A stretch of 64,000 bases of DNA from Microbispora siamensis (GCF_016863095.1 NZ_BOOF01000004.1:248001-312000); one strand, 5' to 3'. Shown: positions 42,054-50,715, counted from the stretch's first letter. The notes: generated by a model from the sequence alone, not told the origin. Translations and numbers: made by a program.

Positions 42054-43052
42054 TCAGCGGCGGCGCAGGCCGAGACCGGCGACGGCGGCGAGCCCGAGAC
42101 CGGCGAAGGTGACCAGGCGGCGGTGCTGCGACATCCACAACTGCACGCTGCGGCCGTGCGACCGCCGGTCGAAGCTGCCGTGCGCCCCGTAGTCCTTGTC
42201 CTCGTCCGCGGGTTCCCACAGGTTGGACACCCCGGTCGGCGCCTTCTCGCCGGTGAGCTGCGACTTCACCCCGGTCCTGGCGAGGTAGCGGTCGAGCAGG
42301 GCGGGCGCCGTCCGCTGGCCCAGGATCGTGGCCGCGGTCATCCCGCCGACCCAGTACTCCTTGCGCTCCGGGTGCTCGGCGGCGTAGACGAGCGCGTCGG
42401 CGGCAACCTCCGGCTGGTAGATCGGCGGCACCGGCTGCGCGTGCCGCCGCATCCGGTTCAGCCCCCAGTCGAACTGCGGGGTGTTCAGCGCCGGAAGCTG
42501 CACCACCGTGATCTTCACGCCCGAGTCCTCGGCGAGCAGCTCCGTCCGCACCGACTCGGTGAACCCGACGATCGCGTGCTTGGCGCCGCAGTACGCCGAC
42601 TGCAGCGGGATCGACCGGTAGGCCAGGGCCGAGCCCGCCTGCACGATGACGCCCTTGTCGCGCGGCTTCATCATCTCCAGGGCCACCCGGGTGCCCCAGA
42701 CGTAGCCGAGATAGGTCACCTTGGTCTCGCGCTCGTACTCCTCGGGTGTGATCTCCAGGAACGGCGCGAACACGGTCGTGAACGCGACGTTGATCCACAC
42801 GTCGATCGGGCCCAGCTCGGCCTCGGCCCGCTGGGCGGCCTGGCGGACCTGGTCGTAGTCGGAGACGTCGGCGGCGAAGGTCTTCCCGGTGCCGCCCTCG
42901 GCCCCGACGTCCACGGCGGCGCCGGCGAGGCCCGCCTCTCCACGTGCGATGAGCGCGACCTTCGCGCCCTCCGCTCCGAGCTGCCGGACCACCGCGCGGC
43001 CCACCCCGCCGCTCGCGCCGGTCACCACGACGACCTTGTCCTTCAGGCTCAC
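42054..43052 (-). CDS. SDR-family oxidoreductase with C-terminal membrane anchor
   Basis: 332 residues. The Rossmann motif is VVVVTGASGGVGRAVVRQLGAEG, the catalytic Ser lies in IVQAGSALAYRS and the YxxxK is SAYCGAKHA. A C-terminal extension (~230-332) ends in LVTFAGLGLAAVAGLGLRRR, a short hydrophobic segment plus Arg tail suggesting a membrane tether. It sits between the small membrane protein (4 bp) and transketolase (71 bp) on the minus strand, so it is probably part of the heptose/glycan unit. The substrate is unknown. Confidence 0.9.
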   Translation of the reverse strand: MSLKDKVVVVTGASGGVGRAVVRQLGAEGAKVALIARGEAGLAGAAVDVGAEGGTGKTFAADVSDYDQVRQAAQRAEAELGPIDVWINVAFTTVFAPFLEITPEEYERETKVTYLGYVWGTRVALEMMKPRDKGVIVQAGSALAYRSIPLQSAYCGAKHAIVGFTESVRTELLAEDSGVKITVVQLPALNTPQFDWGLNRMRRHAQPVPPIYQPEVAADALVYAAEHPERKEYWVGGMTAATILGQRTAPALLDRYLARTGVKSQLTGEKAPTGVSNLWEPADEDKDYGAHGSFDRRSHGRSVQLWMSQHRRLVTFAGLGLAAVAGLGLRRR

Positions 43053-43056
43053 CTCG

Positions 43057-43305
43057 TCATCCTCTCGATTGCGGCCCGCCGCCGAGTCTCTTCTGCTTGC
43101 GCACGGCGAACGCCATGTAGATCGCGATGATCGCCATGACCGCCACGACGATCCCGGTCAGCACCCAGAGGCGCCCGATGAAGGAAAGCACCAGTACGGC
43201 GACGCAGAAGACCAGTGCGAACGACCCGATGCGGATGCGGATCACATCCATCGGGGTCGCCTCCACCATGGGCTTGCCCGTCGGCGAGCGTTGTTCTTCG
43301 GTCAT
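43057..43305 (-). CDS. Small membrane protein, two helices
   Basis: 82 residues. A charged N-terminus (TEEQRSPTGKPMVEATPMDVIRIR) is followed by two adjacent hydrophobic segments (IGSFALVFCVAVLVLSFIG and WVLTGIVVAVMAIIAIYMAFAV) and a basic tail. I do not recognise the family. It lies 10 bp after hldE and 4 bp before the SDR in the same operon, so it may have an envelope function linked to the glycan locus. Confidence 0.75.
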   Translation of the reverse strand: MTEEQRSPTGKPMVEATPMDVIRIRIGSFALVFCVAVLVLSFIGRLWVLTGIVVAVMAIIAIYMAFAVRKQKRLGGGPQSRG

Positions 43306-43315
43306 GGAGGCCCCT

Positions 43316-44761
43316 CTACCCTCGAATCCGGTTCACTATCGCCGTGGTGGAGCGGTCCGGGACGTAGCCGAGCACCCGCACCTCTCCGCCCAGCTCCCTG
43401 ACCAGCTCCGCCTCGGGCAGCAGGTCGGGGTGGTAGTCGCCGCCCTTGACGTACACGTCCGGCCGGACGAGCCGCAGCAGCTCGGTCGGGCTGTCCTCGT
43501 CGAAGACGGTGATGTAGTCCACGCAGCCCAGCGCCGCGAGCACCGCCACCCGGTCCTCGCACCGGTTGATCGGGCGCTCCGGCCCCTTCAGCCGGGCCAC
43601 GCCGTCGTCGCCGTTGACCGCGACGACCAGCACGTCGCCGAGCCGGGCGGCCTCCTCCAGGCAGGCGACGTGGCCGCGGTGCAGCACGTCGAAGCAGCCG
43701 TTGGTGAAGACGATCCGCTTGCCCTCGGCGCGGTCGCGCTCCAGGCACGCGGCCAGCCGCTCGGGCGGCAGCGCGGTGTCGGGGCGCAGCGCCTGCAGCA
43801 GGTCCTCGTGGGAGCAGGCGGCCGTCCCCTGCCGCCGTACCACCACGCTCGCCGCCGCCTGCCCGATGTCGGCGGCGCGCTCGGGCTCAGCGCCGGCCGC
43901 CAGGGCGAGCGAGAACGCCGCCGTGAAGGTGTCGCCCGCGCCGATGCTCATCGTGTCGGGCGCGGGGGTCGCGTACGTGCGGTGCGGCTCCTTGCCGCGC
44001 CGGTGCAGCAGCGTGCCCTCGCCGTCCAGCGTGGTGACCACGAGGTCGGCGCCGGTGGCCTCGATGAGGTCCTCCGACCGCGCGGACAGGAACGCGACCC
44101 TGTCGTGGTCGTCCCCCTCGCCCAGCAGCCGCCGCACCTCGGCGTAGTTGGGCAGCACGGCGGCCGGCCGGCAGTCCCGCCAGGCGGCCACGTCGTGGGC
44201 GTCCACCACGAGGATCGGCGCGCCGCGCGATCCCTCGCTCCGGTCGATGCTCAGGTCGCACAGCACCCGGCGGACGTTCGGGGTGCACACCCCGCCGCCG
44301 TAGTCGCAGGCGACGATGACGTCGGCGTCCGCCGCGAGCCGGGTGATCTGCTCGATGAGCTCGCGCTCGGCCGCCTCCGGCAGCGGAGCCTCGTCCTCCT
44401 CGTCGTACCGCGCCACGATCTGGCCGTCGGTCAACACCCGGCGCTTGACCGAGGTCCGCCAGCTCCGCACGATGACCAGGCCCTCGATGTCGAGCCGTCC
44501 CAGGGTCGCGTTGAGCGTGGCCCCGGCGGGGTCGGCGCCGGTCACTCCCACCATGTGGACCCGTGCGCCGAGGGCGGCCAGGTTCACGGCCGTGTTGGCG
44601 GCGCCGCCCGGCTGGTCCTCGATCTGCTCGACGGTCACCACCGGCACCGGGGCCTCCTGTGCCATGCGCTTCGTGCGGCCCCGCAGCCACGAGTCGAGCA
44701 TCACGTCCCCGACGACGACGGCTGTGACTTCACCGAAACGGTTGAGCGTCTCTTCCGTCAT
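43316..44761 (-). CDS. hldE: Bifunctional heptose-7-phosphate kinase / heptose-1-phosphate adenylyltransferase
   Basis: 481 residues. The N-terminal PfkB kinase (~1-320) has EDQPGGAANTAVNLAALGARVHMVG and SIGAGDTFTAAFSLALAAG with the catalytic Asp. The C-terminal nucleotidyltransferase (~345-481) has RIVFTNGCFDVLHRGHVACLEEA with the HxGH motif. The pair converts heptose 7-phosphate to the 1,7-bisphosphate and then heptose 1-phosphate to ADP-heptose. Finding it in a Gram-positive lineage points to a non-LPS heptose glycan or natural product. GmhA and GmhB are not in this window. It is the first gene of the minus-strand unit ending in transketolase. Confidence 0.93.
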   Translation of the reverse strand: MTEETLNRFGEVTAVVVGDVMLDSWLRGRTKRMAQEAPVPVVTVEQIEDQPGGAANTAVNLAALGARVHMVGVTGADPAGATLNATLGRLDIEGLVIVRSWRTSVKRRVLTDGQIVARYDEEDEAPLPEAAERELIEQITRLAADADVIVACDYGGGVCTPNVRRVLCDLSIDRSEGSRGAPILVVDAHDVAAWRDCRPAAVLPNYAEVRRLLGEGDDHDRVAFLSARSEDLIEATGADLVVTTLDGEGTLLHRRGKEPHRTYATPAPDTMSIGAGDTFTAAFSLALAAGAEPERAADIGQAAASVVVRRQGTAACSHEDLLQALRPDTALPPERLAACLERDRAEGKRIVFTNGCFDVLHRGHVACLEEAARLGDVLVVAVNGDDGVARLKGPERPINRCEDRVAVLAALGCVDYITVFDEDSPTELLRLVRPDVYVKGGDYHPDLLPEAELVRELGGEVRVLGYVPDRSTTAIVNRIRG

Positions 44762-44939
44762 ACATCGGCGGCTACCCCCGCAGGCGCAGGGGAAACAACA
44801 GGCACGGCCGACCCGGCCGCCCGGTTTGGGGCCGCCGCACCGGGGTAACCGGGATCAGACGTCGCTCCACACGAGTGCTCACCGGGGGTCAGCCGGGGAG
44901 CCGGACGAATGGGGGATGTCCGATGGACGAGGGGGTGGC

Positions 44940-45023
44940 ATGAGCGAGCGAAGCGAGCGAATCGATAAGCACAGTGCGATTCGCTCATGCGACTCCGAGC
45001 CGCCAGGCGAGGAGGTGGCATGA
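44940..45023 (+). CDS. Coupling mini-ORF, long form (27 codons, MSERSE...EPPGEEVA)
   Basis: ATG 44940 opens a frame that begins MSERSERIDKHSAIR and ends SEPPGEEVA; its TGA overlaps the ATG of the GT9 gene at 45020 (ATGA). The DNA contains a 10-bp inverted repeat GAGCGAATCG/CGATTCGCTC (44955-44964, 44977-44986), and its 3' end supplies GAGGAGGTGG as SD for the next gene. A shorter copy lacking the inner 14 codons occurs at 52491-52532. It is probably a dispersed repeat acting as a translational-coupling adapter. Confidence 0.5.
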   Translation: MSERSERIDKHSAIRSCDSEPPGEEVA

Positions 45024-46072
45024 GCGCGCTGCTCGTGGAGGGAGTCGAGCGCATCGCCGTGCTGAGGGCCAACGCCCTCGGCGACCTGCTCCTGGCGCTG
45101 CCCGCCATCGGGGCGCTCAGGCGGGCGTATCCCGCCGCCAAGATCACCCTGCTCGGCCGCGAGTGGCACGCGCGGTTCCTGCGCGATCGCCCGGGCCCGG
45201 TGGACGAGGTGGTGGCGTTGCCACCCATCTCCGGCGTCTCCTCCCCGCCCGACGGGCCCTCCGCCCCCGAGGAGCTGTACGAGGACCTGCGGCAGCGCAG
45301 GTTCGACCTGGCCGTCCAGATGCACGGCGGCGGGCGCAACTCCAATCCGTTCATCCGCCGCCTCGGCGCGCGGGTGACGGCCGGCCTGCGCACCCCCGAC
45401 GCCGCACCGCTCGACCGCTGGGTGCCGTACGTCCACTACCAGCACGAGACCCTGCGCTACCTGGAGGTGGCGGGACTGCTCGGCGCGCCCGCGAACGAGA
45501 TCGAGCCGAGGGTCGCGGTCGTCAGGGAGGACTGGGCCGAGTTGAACCGCACGCTCGGCAAGGTCCCGCGGGGACTGGTGGCGATCCACCCGGGCGCCGG
45601 GGACCGGCGCAGGAGATGGCCGCCGGAACGCTTCGCCGAGGTCGCCGACCGCCTCGGACGGCCGGTGGTGGTGACCGGCGTCGAGGAGGAGCGGGAGGTC
45701 GTCGAGAAGGTCGTCGCGCAGATGCAGACCCCGGCGAGGGCCGTCGTCGGGGAGCTGTCCCTCGGCGGGCTCACCGCGCTGTACGCCGCCTGCGACCTGC
45801 TCGTCTCCAACGACACCGGGCCGCGTCACCTGGCGGCGGCGACCGGCACCCCCACCGTGGGGATCTACTGGTGCGGCAACATGATCAACTGGGGTCCGTT
45901 GAGCAGAGGGCACCAGCGGCCGCTGATCTCCTGGACGTCGGGCTGCCCGGTCTGCGGGACAGCCGCCGACCCCAAGCTGGGCATGCGGGAGTGCGGCCAC
46001 AGGGACGTCTCGTGGGTGGGTGACGTGAGCGTGGACGACGTGCTCGAACAGGCGTGGGACCTGCTGCGATGA
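45020..46072 (+). CDS. Glycosyltransferase family 9 (ADP-heptosyltransferase-like)
   Basis: 350 residues. The N-terminal IAVLRANALGDLLLALPAIGALRRAYP motif is the GT9 signature for ADP-heptose users (WaaC/WaaF). The donor site appears as LVAIHPGAGDRRRRWPPERFAEV and LLVSNDTGPRHLAAATGTPTVGIYW. A late Cys-rich TSGCPVCGT...MRECGH segment may bind a metal. It should transfer heptose from the ADP-heptose made by HldE (divergent, 258 bp away) to an envelope acceptor. Its start overlaps the mini-ORF stop, and its stop overlaps the topoisomerase start. Confidence 0.93.
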   Translation: MSALLVEGVERIAVLRANALGDLLLALPAIGALRRAYPAAKITLLGREWHARFLRDRPGPVDEVVALPPISGVSSPPDGPSAPEELYEDLRQRRFDLAVQMHGGGRNSNPFIRRLGARVTAGLRTPDAAPLDRWVPYVHYQHETLRYLEVAGLLGAPANEIEPRVAVVREDWAELNRTLGKVPRGLVAIHPGAGDRRRRWPPERFAEVADRLGRPVVVTGVEEEREVVEKVVAQMQTPARAVVGELSLGGLTALYAACDLLVSNDTGPRHLAAATGTPTVGIYWCGNMINWGPLSRGHQRPLISWTSGCPVCGTAADPKLGMRECGHRDVSWVGDVSVDDVLEQAWDLLR

Positions 46073-47136
46073 GCGCCGTCGCGGAGAAGACGCCGGCGGA
46101 GAAGGCGAAGGTCTTCGAGATACCACCCGTCGAACTGCGGCCGAGCGATCCGAGCGAGCCGGGCATCCGGCGCAGGCGCCGGGGGCGCGGGTTCAGCTAC
46201 ACCTGGGCCTCCGGCCGGCCCGTGAAGGACCGCGCCACGCTGCGCCGGATCAAGTCCCTCGCGATCCCGCCGGCCTGGACCGACGTGTGGATCTGTGCCC
46301 ATCCGAACGGCCACCTCCAGGCCGTGGGCACCGACTCCGCGGGCCGGCGGCAGTACCGATACCACGACGAGTGGCGCAGGCAGCAGGACGAGGCCAAGTT
46401 CGACCACGTGCTGGAGATCGCCCAGCGGCTCCCCGCGTTCCGCGAGCGGGTCGCGCGCGACCTGCGCGGCGACGAGCTGAGCCGCGAGCGCGTGCTGGCC
46501 ACCGCCGCGCGCATGCTCGACATCGGCTTCTTCCGTGTCGGCGGGGAGGAGTACACCGACTCCTACGGCCTGGCCACGCTGAAGACCTCGCACGTGAAGT
46601 GCGGCGACGGCAAGGTCGTGTGCCGCTACCTGGCCAAGGGCCGCAAGGAGCGGGAGCAGGTGCTGGCCGACGCCGACGTGTGCGAGGTGCTGACGTCGCT
46701 GTCGAAGGGGCACCGGGGCGAACTGCTGCGCTACCGCACCGACGACGGCTGGGTGGACGTGCGGAGCGCGGACGTCAACGCCTACCTGAAGGAGACGTTC
46801 GGCACCGACGTCTCGGCCAAGGACTTCCGCACCTGGCACGCCACGGTCCTGGCGGCGGTCGGGCTCGCCGTCTCCCGCCCCGTACGCAGCGGCGCGGGGC
46901 GCAAGCGGGCGGTCTCCAGGGTGATGAAGGAGGTGTCGGAGTACCTGGGCAACACGCCGTCGGTGTGCCGCGCCTCCTACGTGGACCCGCGGATAGTCGC
47001 GCTGTACGAGAAGGGACGGACGATCCCCCTCGAACGACTGGGCGAGGACACCGGCGAGGGCCGGCTCGCCACCCACGGGCCGGTCGAGGAGGCCGTCATC
47101 GAACTCCTGCGCCGAGCGCCCGCACGGCGGCGTTGA
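46069..47136 (+). CDS. DNA topoisomerase IB
   Basis: 355 residues, poxvirus-like monomeric type IB enzyme. The N-terminal domain has RRRRGRGFSYTWASGRPVKD and RIKSLAIPPAWTDVWIC. Catalytic residues lie in YGLATLKTSHVKCG, KDFRTWHATVLAAVG and VCRASYVDPRIV (active-site Tyr). It relaxes supercoils by nicking one strand through a 3'-phosphotyrosine link. Its ATG overlaps the GT9 stop, so it is translationally coupled to a glycosyltransferase, which is unusual. Its 3' end overlaps the convergent GT9 gene by 41 bp. Confidence 0.93.
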   Translation: MSAVAEKTPAEKAKVFEIPPVELRPSDPSEPGIRRRRRGRGFSYTWASGRPVKDRATLRRIKSLAIPPAWTDVWICAHPNGHLQAVGTDSAGRRQYRYHDEWRRQQDEAKFDHVLEIAQRLPAFRERVARDLRGDELSRERVLATAARMLDIGFFRVGGEEYTDSYGLATLKTSHVKCGDGKVVCRYLAKGRKEREQVLADADVCEVLTSLSKGHRGELLRYRTDDGWVDVRSADVNAYLKETFGTDVSAKDFRTWHATVLAAVGLAVSRPVRSGAGRKRAVSRVMKEVSEYLGNTPSVCRASYVDPRIVALYEKGRTIPLERLGEDTGEGRLATHGPVEEAVIELLRRAPARRR

Positions 47137-48019
47137 CCACCTGGGCGGCCGGGACCGCGGCGTCCAGATGGTCGGCGCCGTCCACCTCGCGCAGGATCGG
47201 GTGCCGCCGGTCCGCGGTGGACACGAGCACCGAGGGCGTCCGATAGGCCGCGGCGAGCCGCGTCATCGCGACGTCGCCGCTGATGACCAGCCGGGCCCCG
47301 GCGACCAGCGCGCACAGCTCCCGGAGCGAGGTGCGGCCCGCGAGCACGATCTGCGGCGGCAGCACCGCCCGGGTCGCCACGAGCAGGGCCATCGGCCGCT
47401 CCCGGGGACTGCCGGTGATCACGACGGGCAGGCCCTCGTCCGTCAGCATCCGGGCCACCTCGGCGAACCGGTCGGCGGGCCAGCGCAGCGACGTGCCGCC
47501 CGCGCCGGGGTGGATCACGACGGCCCCCGGCGCGGGGCTCGCGGTCAGGGGAGTGGGCAGCGTCGAGTCCTCCGGATCGGCGGGCACGCCGTGCCACTGA
47601 AGCAGCCGGCACCACCGCAGCACCTCGTGCTCGCCCGGGTCCCACCACGGCCCCCTGATCCAGGGGACGTCCGGGTTGGCGTACGCCCACAGGCGCCTCA
47701 TCCCCTCGCCCCGGTAGCGCAGATTCAGCAGGATCCGGTGGCTGCGCGGCCCACGTCCGTGCAGGTTGACGGCGAGGTCCGGCAGGAGCGGGGGGTGATC
47801 GGCGTCCTCCTCGCCGGGCCCGGGCCACGACAGCGGCGCGAGCCCGTACGCGGGCAGGATCCGGTCCACCGCGCCGGTCAGCGCGGCGAGTTCGCTCAGC
47901 TCCGGCGGGCAGGCCAGGACGACGCGCAGCCCGTGGCGGCGCAGGGCGCGCAGCGCGGGCACCACGGTGAGCAGGCCCCCGATGCCGTCCGAGCGCAGCA
48001 CGAGGGCCGTAGACGTCAC
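47096..48019 (-). CDS. Glycosyltransferase family 9, second
   Basis: 307 residues, GTG start. ALVLRSDGIGGLLTVVPALRALRRHG is the GT9 N-terminus. VVIHPGAGGTSLRWPADRFAEVARML and LVISGDVAMTRLAAAYRTPSVLV mark the donor domain. It is shorter and more diverged than the 45020 copy; the usual NDTG/SNDTG motif is replaced by SGDVAMTRLA, so donor specificity may differ. It lies downstream of the GT4 gene (25 bp) on the minus strand, and its 3' end is antisense to the topoisomerase gene. Confidence 0.9.
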   Translation of the reverse strand: MTSTALVLRSDGIGGLLTVVPALRALRRHGLRVVLACPPELSELAALTGAVDRILPAYGLAPLSWPGPGEEDADHPPLLPDLAVNLHGRGPRSHRILLNLRYRGEGMRRLWAYANPDVPWIRGPWWDPGEHEVLRWCRLLQWHGVPADPEDSTLPTPLTASPAPGAVVIHPGAGGTSLRWPADRFAEVARMLTDEGLPVVITGSPRERPMALLVATRAVLPPQIVLAGRTSLRELCALVAGARLVISGDVAMTRLAAAYRTPSVLVSTADRRHPILREVDGADHLDAAVPAAQVVNAAVRALGAGVR

Positions 48020-48044
48020 CGGCTCACCCCAGGGGTCGGCAGGA

Positions 48045-49253
48045 TCAAGAAGCGCTCCTTTCCAGCTCCCGGGTGGACAGGACCCGGTCGTAGACGGCCA
48101 GGCTTTCGGTGGCGATGCGGCTCCAGGCGTACCTCGCGCGGGCCCGGTCAGCTCCCGCGATCCCGTACGCCGTGCGCCGCACCGGGTCGTCGAGCAGCTT
48201 GCGCAGCGCCTTGGCCAGCACGGCGGGCTTGCGGGGCGGCACGAGAAGGCCGGTCACGTTGTTGACCACCGTCTCCTTCTGGCCGCCGACGGCCGAGGCG
48301 ACGACGGGGACACCGGAGGCCATCGCCTCGAGCGCCACCATCCCGAACGGCTCGTACCACGGCACGGACACGACGGCGGCGGCCGAGCGCATCAGCGAGG
48401 GCAGCGTGTCGCGCTCGACCCGGCCGAGGAACCGGACCCGGTCGGAGACGCCCGCCTGGGCCGCGAGCCAGCGCAGCCGGGTGACCTCGGGGTCGTGGTG
48501 CAGTTCGGCCGCAGGGGGACCGCCCGCGATGACGAGTTCGGCGTCCCGCAGGTACTGCAGCGCCCTGATGGTGGTCTCCAGGCCCTTGCGCGGCACGAGC
48601 CGGCCGACCGACAGCAGGCGCGGGCGCTCCGGCCGCTCCAGCGGTTCGACGTGGGGGTGGAAGGTGGTGACGTCCACTCCGCAGGGGACGACCCGGGTCG
48701 CGCGGCGCGGCACCCGCATGCGGATCAGCTCGTCGACCTCGTCGTTGCAGGTCGCGATGATGCCGTCGACCCGTCGCCCGATGGCGGCCTCGGCCTCGAT
48801 GCGCTCGCGCGGGCTGGTGTCCGCCGGGCCCTGGTGACGCCGCTTGACGCTGCCGAGCGCGTGGTAGGTGTGGACGACCGGGATGCGCAGCTTCTCCGCC
48901 GCGGCGAGCGCGGCGAGCCCGCTCATCCAGAAGTGGCTGTGCACGACGTCAGGGCGGTCGAACAGCCACCGGTCGTGCAGCCACTTCCCGAAGTGGGGAA
49001 CCCAGGGAAGGATCTCGTCCTTGGGGATCTCGGAGGCGGGGCCCGCGGGGACGTGGACGACCTCCACACCCGGGCCGAAGGCGACGGTTTCCGGCAGGTC
49101 CTCGCGATTCTTACGCGTGTAGACGGTGACCTCGTGCCCTGCGCCGGCGAGCTCGCGGGCGAGGGCGGCGACGTGCACGTTCTGGCCGCCGGCGTCGACA
49201 CCGCCGAGGGTGGCGAGCGGGCTGGCGTGCTCCGAGACCATGGCGATCTTCAC
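48045..49253 (-). CDS. Glycosyltransferase family 4 (GT-B)
   Basis: 402 residues from GTG 49253 with SD GGAGG. The N-terminal KIAMVSEHASPLATLGGVDAGGQNVHVAALARELAGAGHEVTVYTR is the GT4 acceptor-domain pattern (MshA and sucrose-synthase-like). The C-terminal EPFGMVALEAMASGVPVVASAVGGQKETV is the E-x7-E retaining-transferase motif. It uses a nucleotide sugar, unidentified. It forms a unit with the downstream GT9 gene and likely belongs to the heptose-containing glycan locus. Confidence 0.92.
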   Translation of the reverse strand: MKIAMVSEHASPLATLGGVDAGGQNVHVAALARELAGAGHEVTVYTRKNREDLPETVAFGPGVEVVHVPAGPASEIPKDEILPWVPHFGKWLHDRWLFDRPDVVHSHFWMSGLAALAAAEKLRIPVVHTYHALGSVKRRHQGPADTSPRERIEAEAAIGRRVDGIIATCNDEVDELIRMRVPRRATRVVPCGVDVTTFHPHVEPLERPERPRLLSVGRLVPRKGLETTIRALQYLRDAELVIAGGPPAAELHHDPEVTRLRWLAAQAGVSDRVRFLGRVERDTLPSLMRSAAAVVSVPWYEPFGMVALEAMASGVPVVASAVGGQKETVVNNVTGLLVPPRKPAVLAKALRKLLDDPVRRTAYGIAGADRARARYAWSRIATESLAVYDRVLSTRELERSAS

Positions 49254-49656
49254 TGGGGGTTCCTCCAAGAGCGGCAGTGGCGAGTACCCGGCTCGGGGGT
49301 CAGGGAGTCCAGGTGAGCAGGCCCGGCGACCGGGGCGGGGGCGGCGGCCGGTACGGGACGGACGGCGACGTGGGGGCCGGTGGAGGGAGTGACCGCGGAA
49401 GAGGAGCGGGAAGAGGTGCGGCCGGTGCCCGCGGTGCCTCGCTCATGGGCTGGCTCGGGGCGGGGTGAAGTCCGGTCACACGTACCCAAGACGCTCCTCC
49501 GTAACGGCATGCTCACGCCAAGGAGGTACCTGCGTCTTAGGCACCAGGAATACAGAAAACCATATCCACCCTCGCGCCCGTCAAACCAGTGGTTTCGCCG
49601 GGAAAGGGCCGGGCAGCGCTAGCCGTACGGAACCGAGGGGGACACGAGGGGAAGAG
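49254..49656. other. 403-bp intergenic region with SD-sequestering inverted repeat
   Basis: No gene is supported. An inverted repeat AAGACGC-t-CCTCC (49487-49499) with GGAGG-tacct-GCGTCTT (49521-49537) would hide a strong SD-like AAGGAGG that has no start codon after it. The AT-richer stretch 49540-49575 may hold the promoter of the BON gene. Confidence 0.5.
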
Positions 49657-49902
49657 ATGGAGACGCCGCACTATGTCGCGGCCCGCGTGCAGCGGGCTCT
49701 CGCGGAGGACGAACGAACCACCGAACTGGGCATTCGGGTCGATGTGCGAGGAGAAGAGGTCTACCTGCGCGGGCAGGTCTCCTGTGACGAGCGGCGGCAT
49801 CAGATCGAGAACGTCGCCCGGGAGGCGGCTCCGGGCCTGCGGCTGCACAACGAGATCACCCTGGTGGAGGTGCGGGAGCCGGGAGAGGAGGAGCATCTGT
49901 GA
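49657..49902 (+). CDS. BON-domain protein
   Basis: 81 residues from ATG 49657 (SD GGGGAAGAG). A single BON domain is seen: VAARVQRALAEDERTTELGIRVDVRGEEVYLRGQVSCDERRHQIENVAREAAPGLRLHNEITLVEV. BON domains bind phospholipid or act as small periplasmic or cytoplasmic adaptors; there is no signal peptide here. Its stop overlaps the GTG of the metallophosphoesterase (GTGA), so the two are coupled. Confidence 0.87.
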   Translation: METPHYVAARVQRALAEDERTTELGIRVDVRGEEVYLRGQVSCDERRHQIENVAREAAPGLRLHNEITLVEVREPGEEEHL

Positions 49903-50627
49903 GGGAACTGCGGATCGCCGCCGTCGCGGACATCCATCTGGGCGAGGACCTGCGCGGCCACTATCGCAAGAAGATCGAGGGCATCGAGCGCCGTGCGGAC
50001 GTGTTGCTGGTGGGAGGCGATCTGACCAGGCACGGCACGATCCCCGAGGGCCGGGTGGTCGCCGAGGAGCTGAGCGGCCTGCCCATCCCCGTCGTCGCCG
50101 TGCTGGGCAACCACGACTACCACTCCGACCGCAACCAGGAGATCATCGATCTTCTCCGTGACGCCGGCATCATCGTTCTCGACGATGAGGGAGCGGTCGT
50201 CTCCATCGACGGCGTACGGCTCGGAGTCGCCGGCGGCAAGGGCTTCGGCGGCGGTTTCGCCGGGAAGTGCGCGAGCGAGTTCGGGGAGCCGGAGACCAAG
50301 GCGTTCGTCCGGCACACGAAGGAGATCGCCGAGCGGTGGCGGCGGGCGCTCAAGGACCTGGACGCCGATCACAAGATCGTGCTCAGCCATTACTCGCCGG
50401 TCAAGGACACGCTGATGGGCGAGCCGCCGGAAATCTATCCGTTCCTCGGCAGCTACATGCTGGCGGAGGCGGCCGACGCCGAGGGCGCGGATCTCTTCAT
50501 CCATGGTCATGCGCACGCGGGTACGGAAAAGGGCGTTACTCCCGGAGGCATCCGGGTGCGTAATGTCGCCCTTCCGGTCATCAAGCACGCCTACACCGTT
50601 TACTGCCTGAACGGCGACCATTGCTGA
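49899..50627 (+). CDS. Metallophosphoesterase
   Basis: 242 residues. The calcineurin-like dimetal site is complete: IAAVADIHLGEDL, LLVGGDLTRHG, AVLGNHDYHSD, IVLSHYSPV and LFIHGHAHAG. It is soluble. It hydrolyses phosphomono- or diesters; the specific substrate (cyclic nucleotide, Ap4A or other) cannot be told. It is coupled to the BON protein by a start/stop overlap and followed by a strong hairpin terminator. Confidence 0.92.
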   Translation: MRELRIAAVADIHLGEDLRGHYRKKIEGIERRADVLLVGGDLTRHGTIPEGRVVAEELSGLPIPVVAVLGNHDYHSDRNQEIIDLLRDAGIIVLDDEGAVVSIDGVRLGVAGGKGFGGGFAGKCASEFGEPETKAFVRHTKEIAERWRRALKDLDADHKIVLSHYSPVKDTLMGEPPEIYPFLGSYMLAEAADAEGADLFIHGHAHAGTEKGVTPGGIRVRNVALPVIKHAYTVYCLNGDHC

Positions 50628-50646
50628 TTCGCCGTGTTCTCAACTC

Positions 50647-50683
50647 GAGACGGCGGCCGGCCCCTTCGGCCGGCCGCCGTCTC
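50647..50683. terminator. Terminator after the metallophosphoesterase
   Basis: A perfect 16-bp G+C stem (50647-50662/50668-50683) with a CCTTC loop sits between the convergent metallophosphoesterase and DUF6131-type genes. Confidence 0.8.
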
Positions 50684-50715
50684 GGTGTCCGCGAGTAGTG
50701 TGGGCGAGGTTGCGG

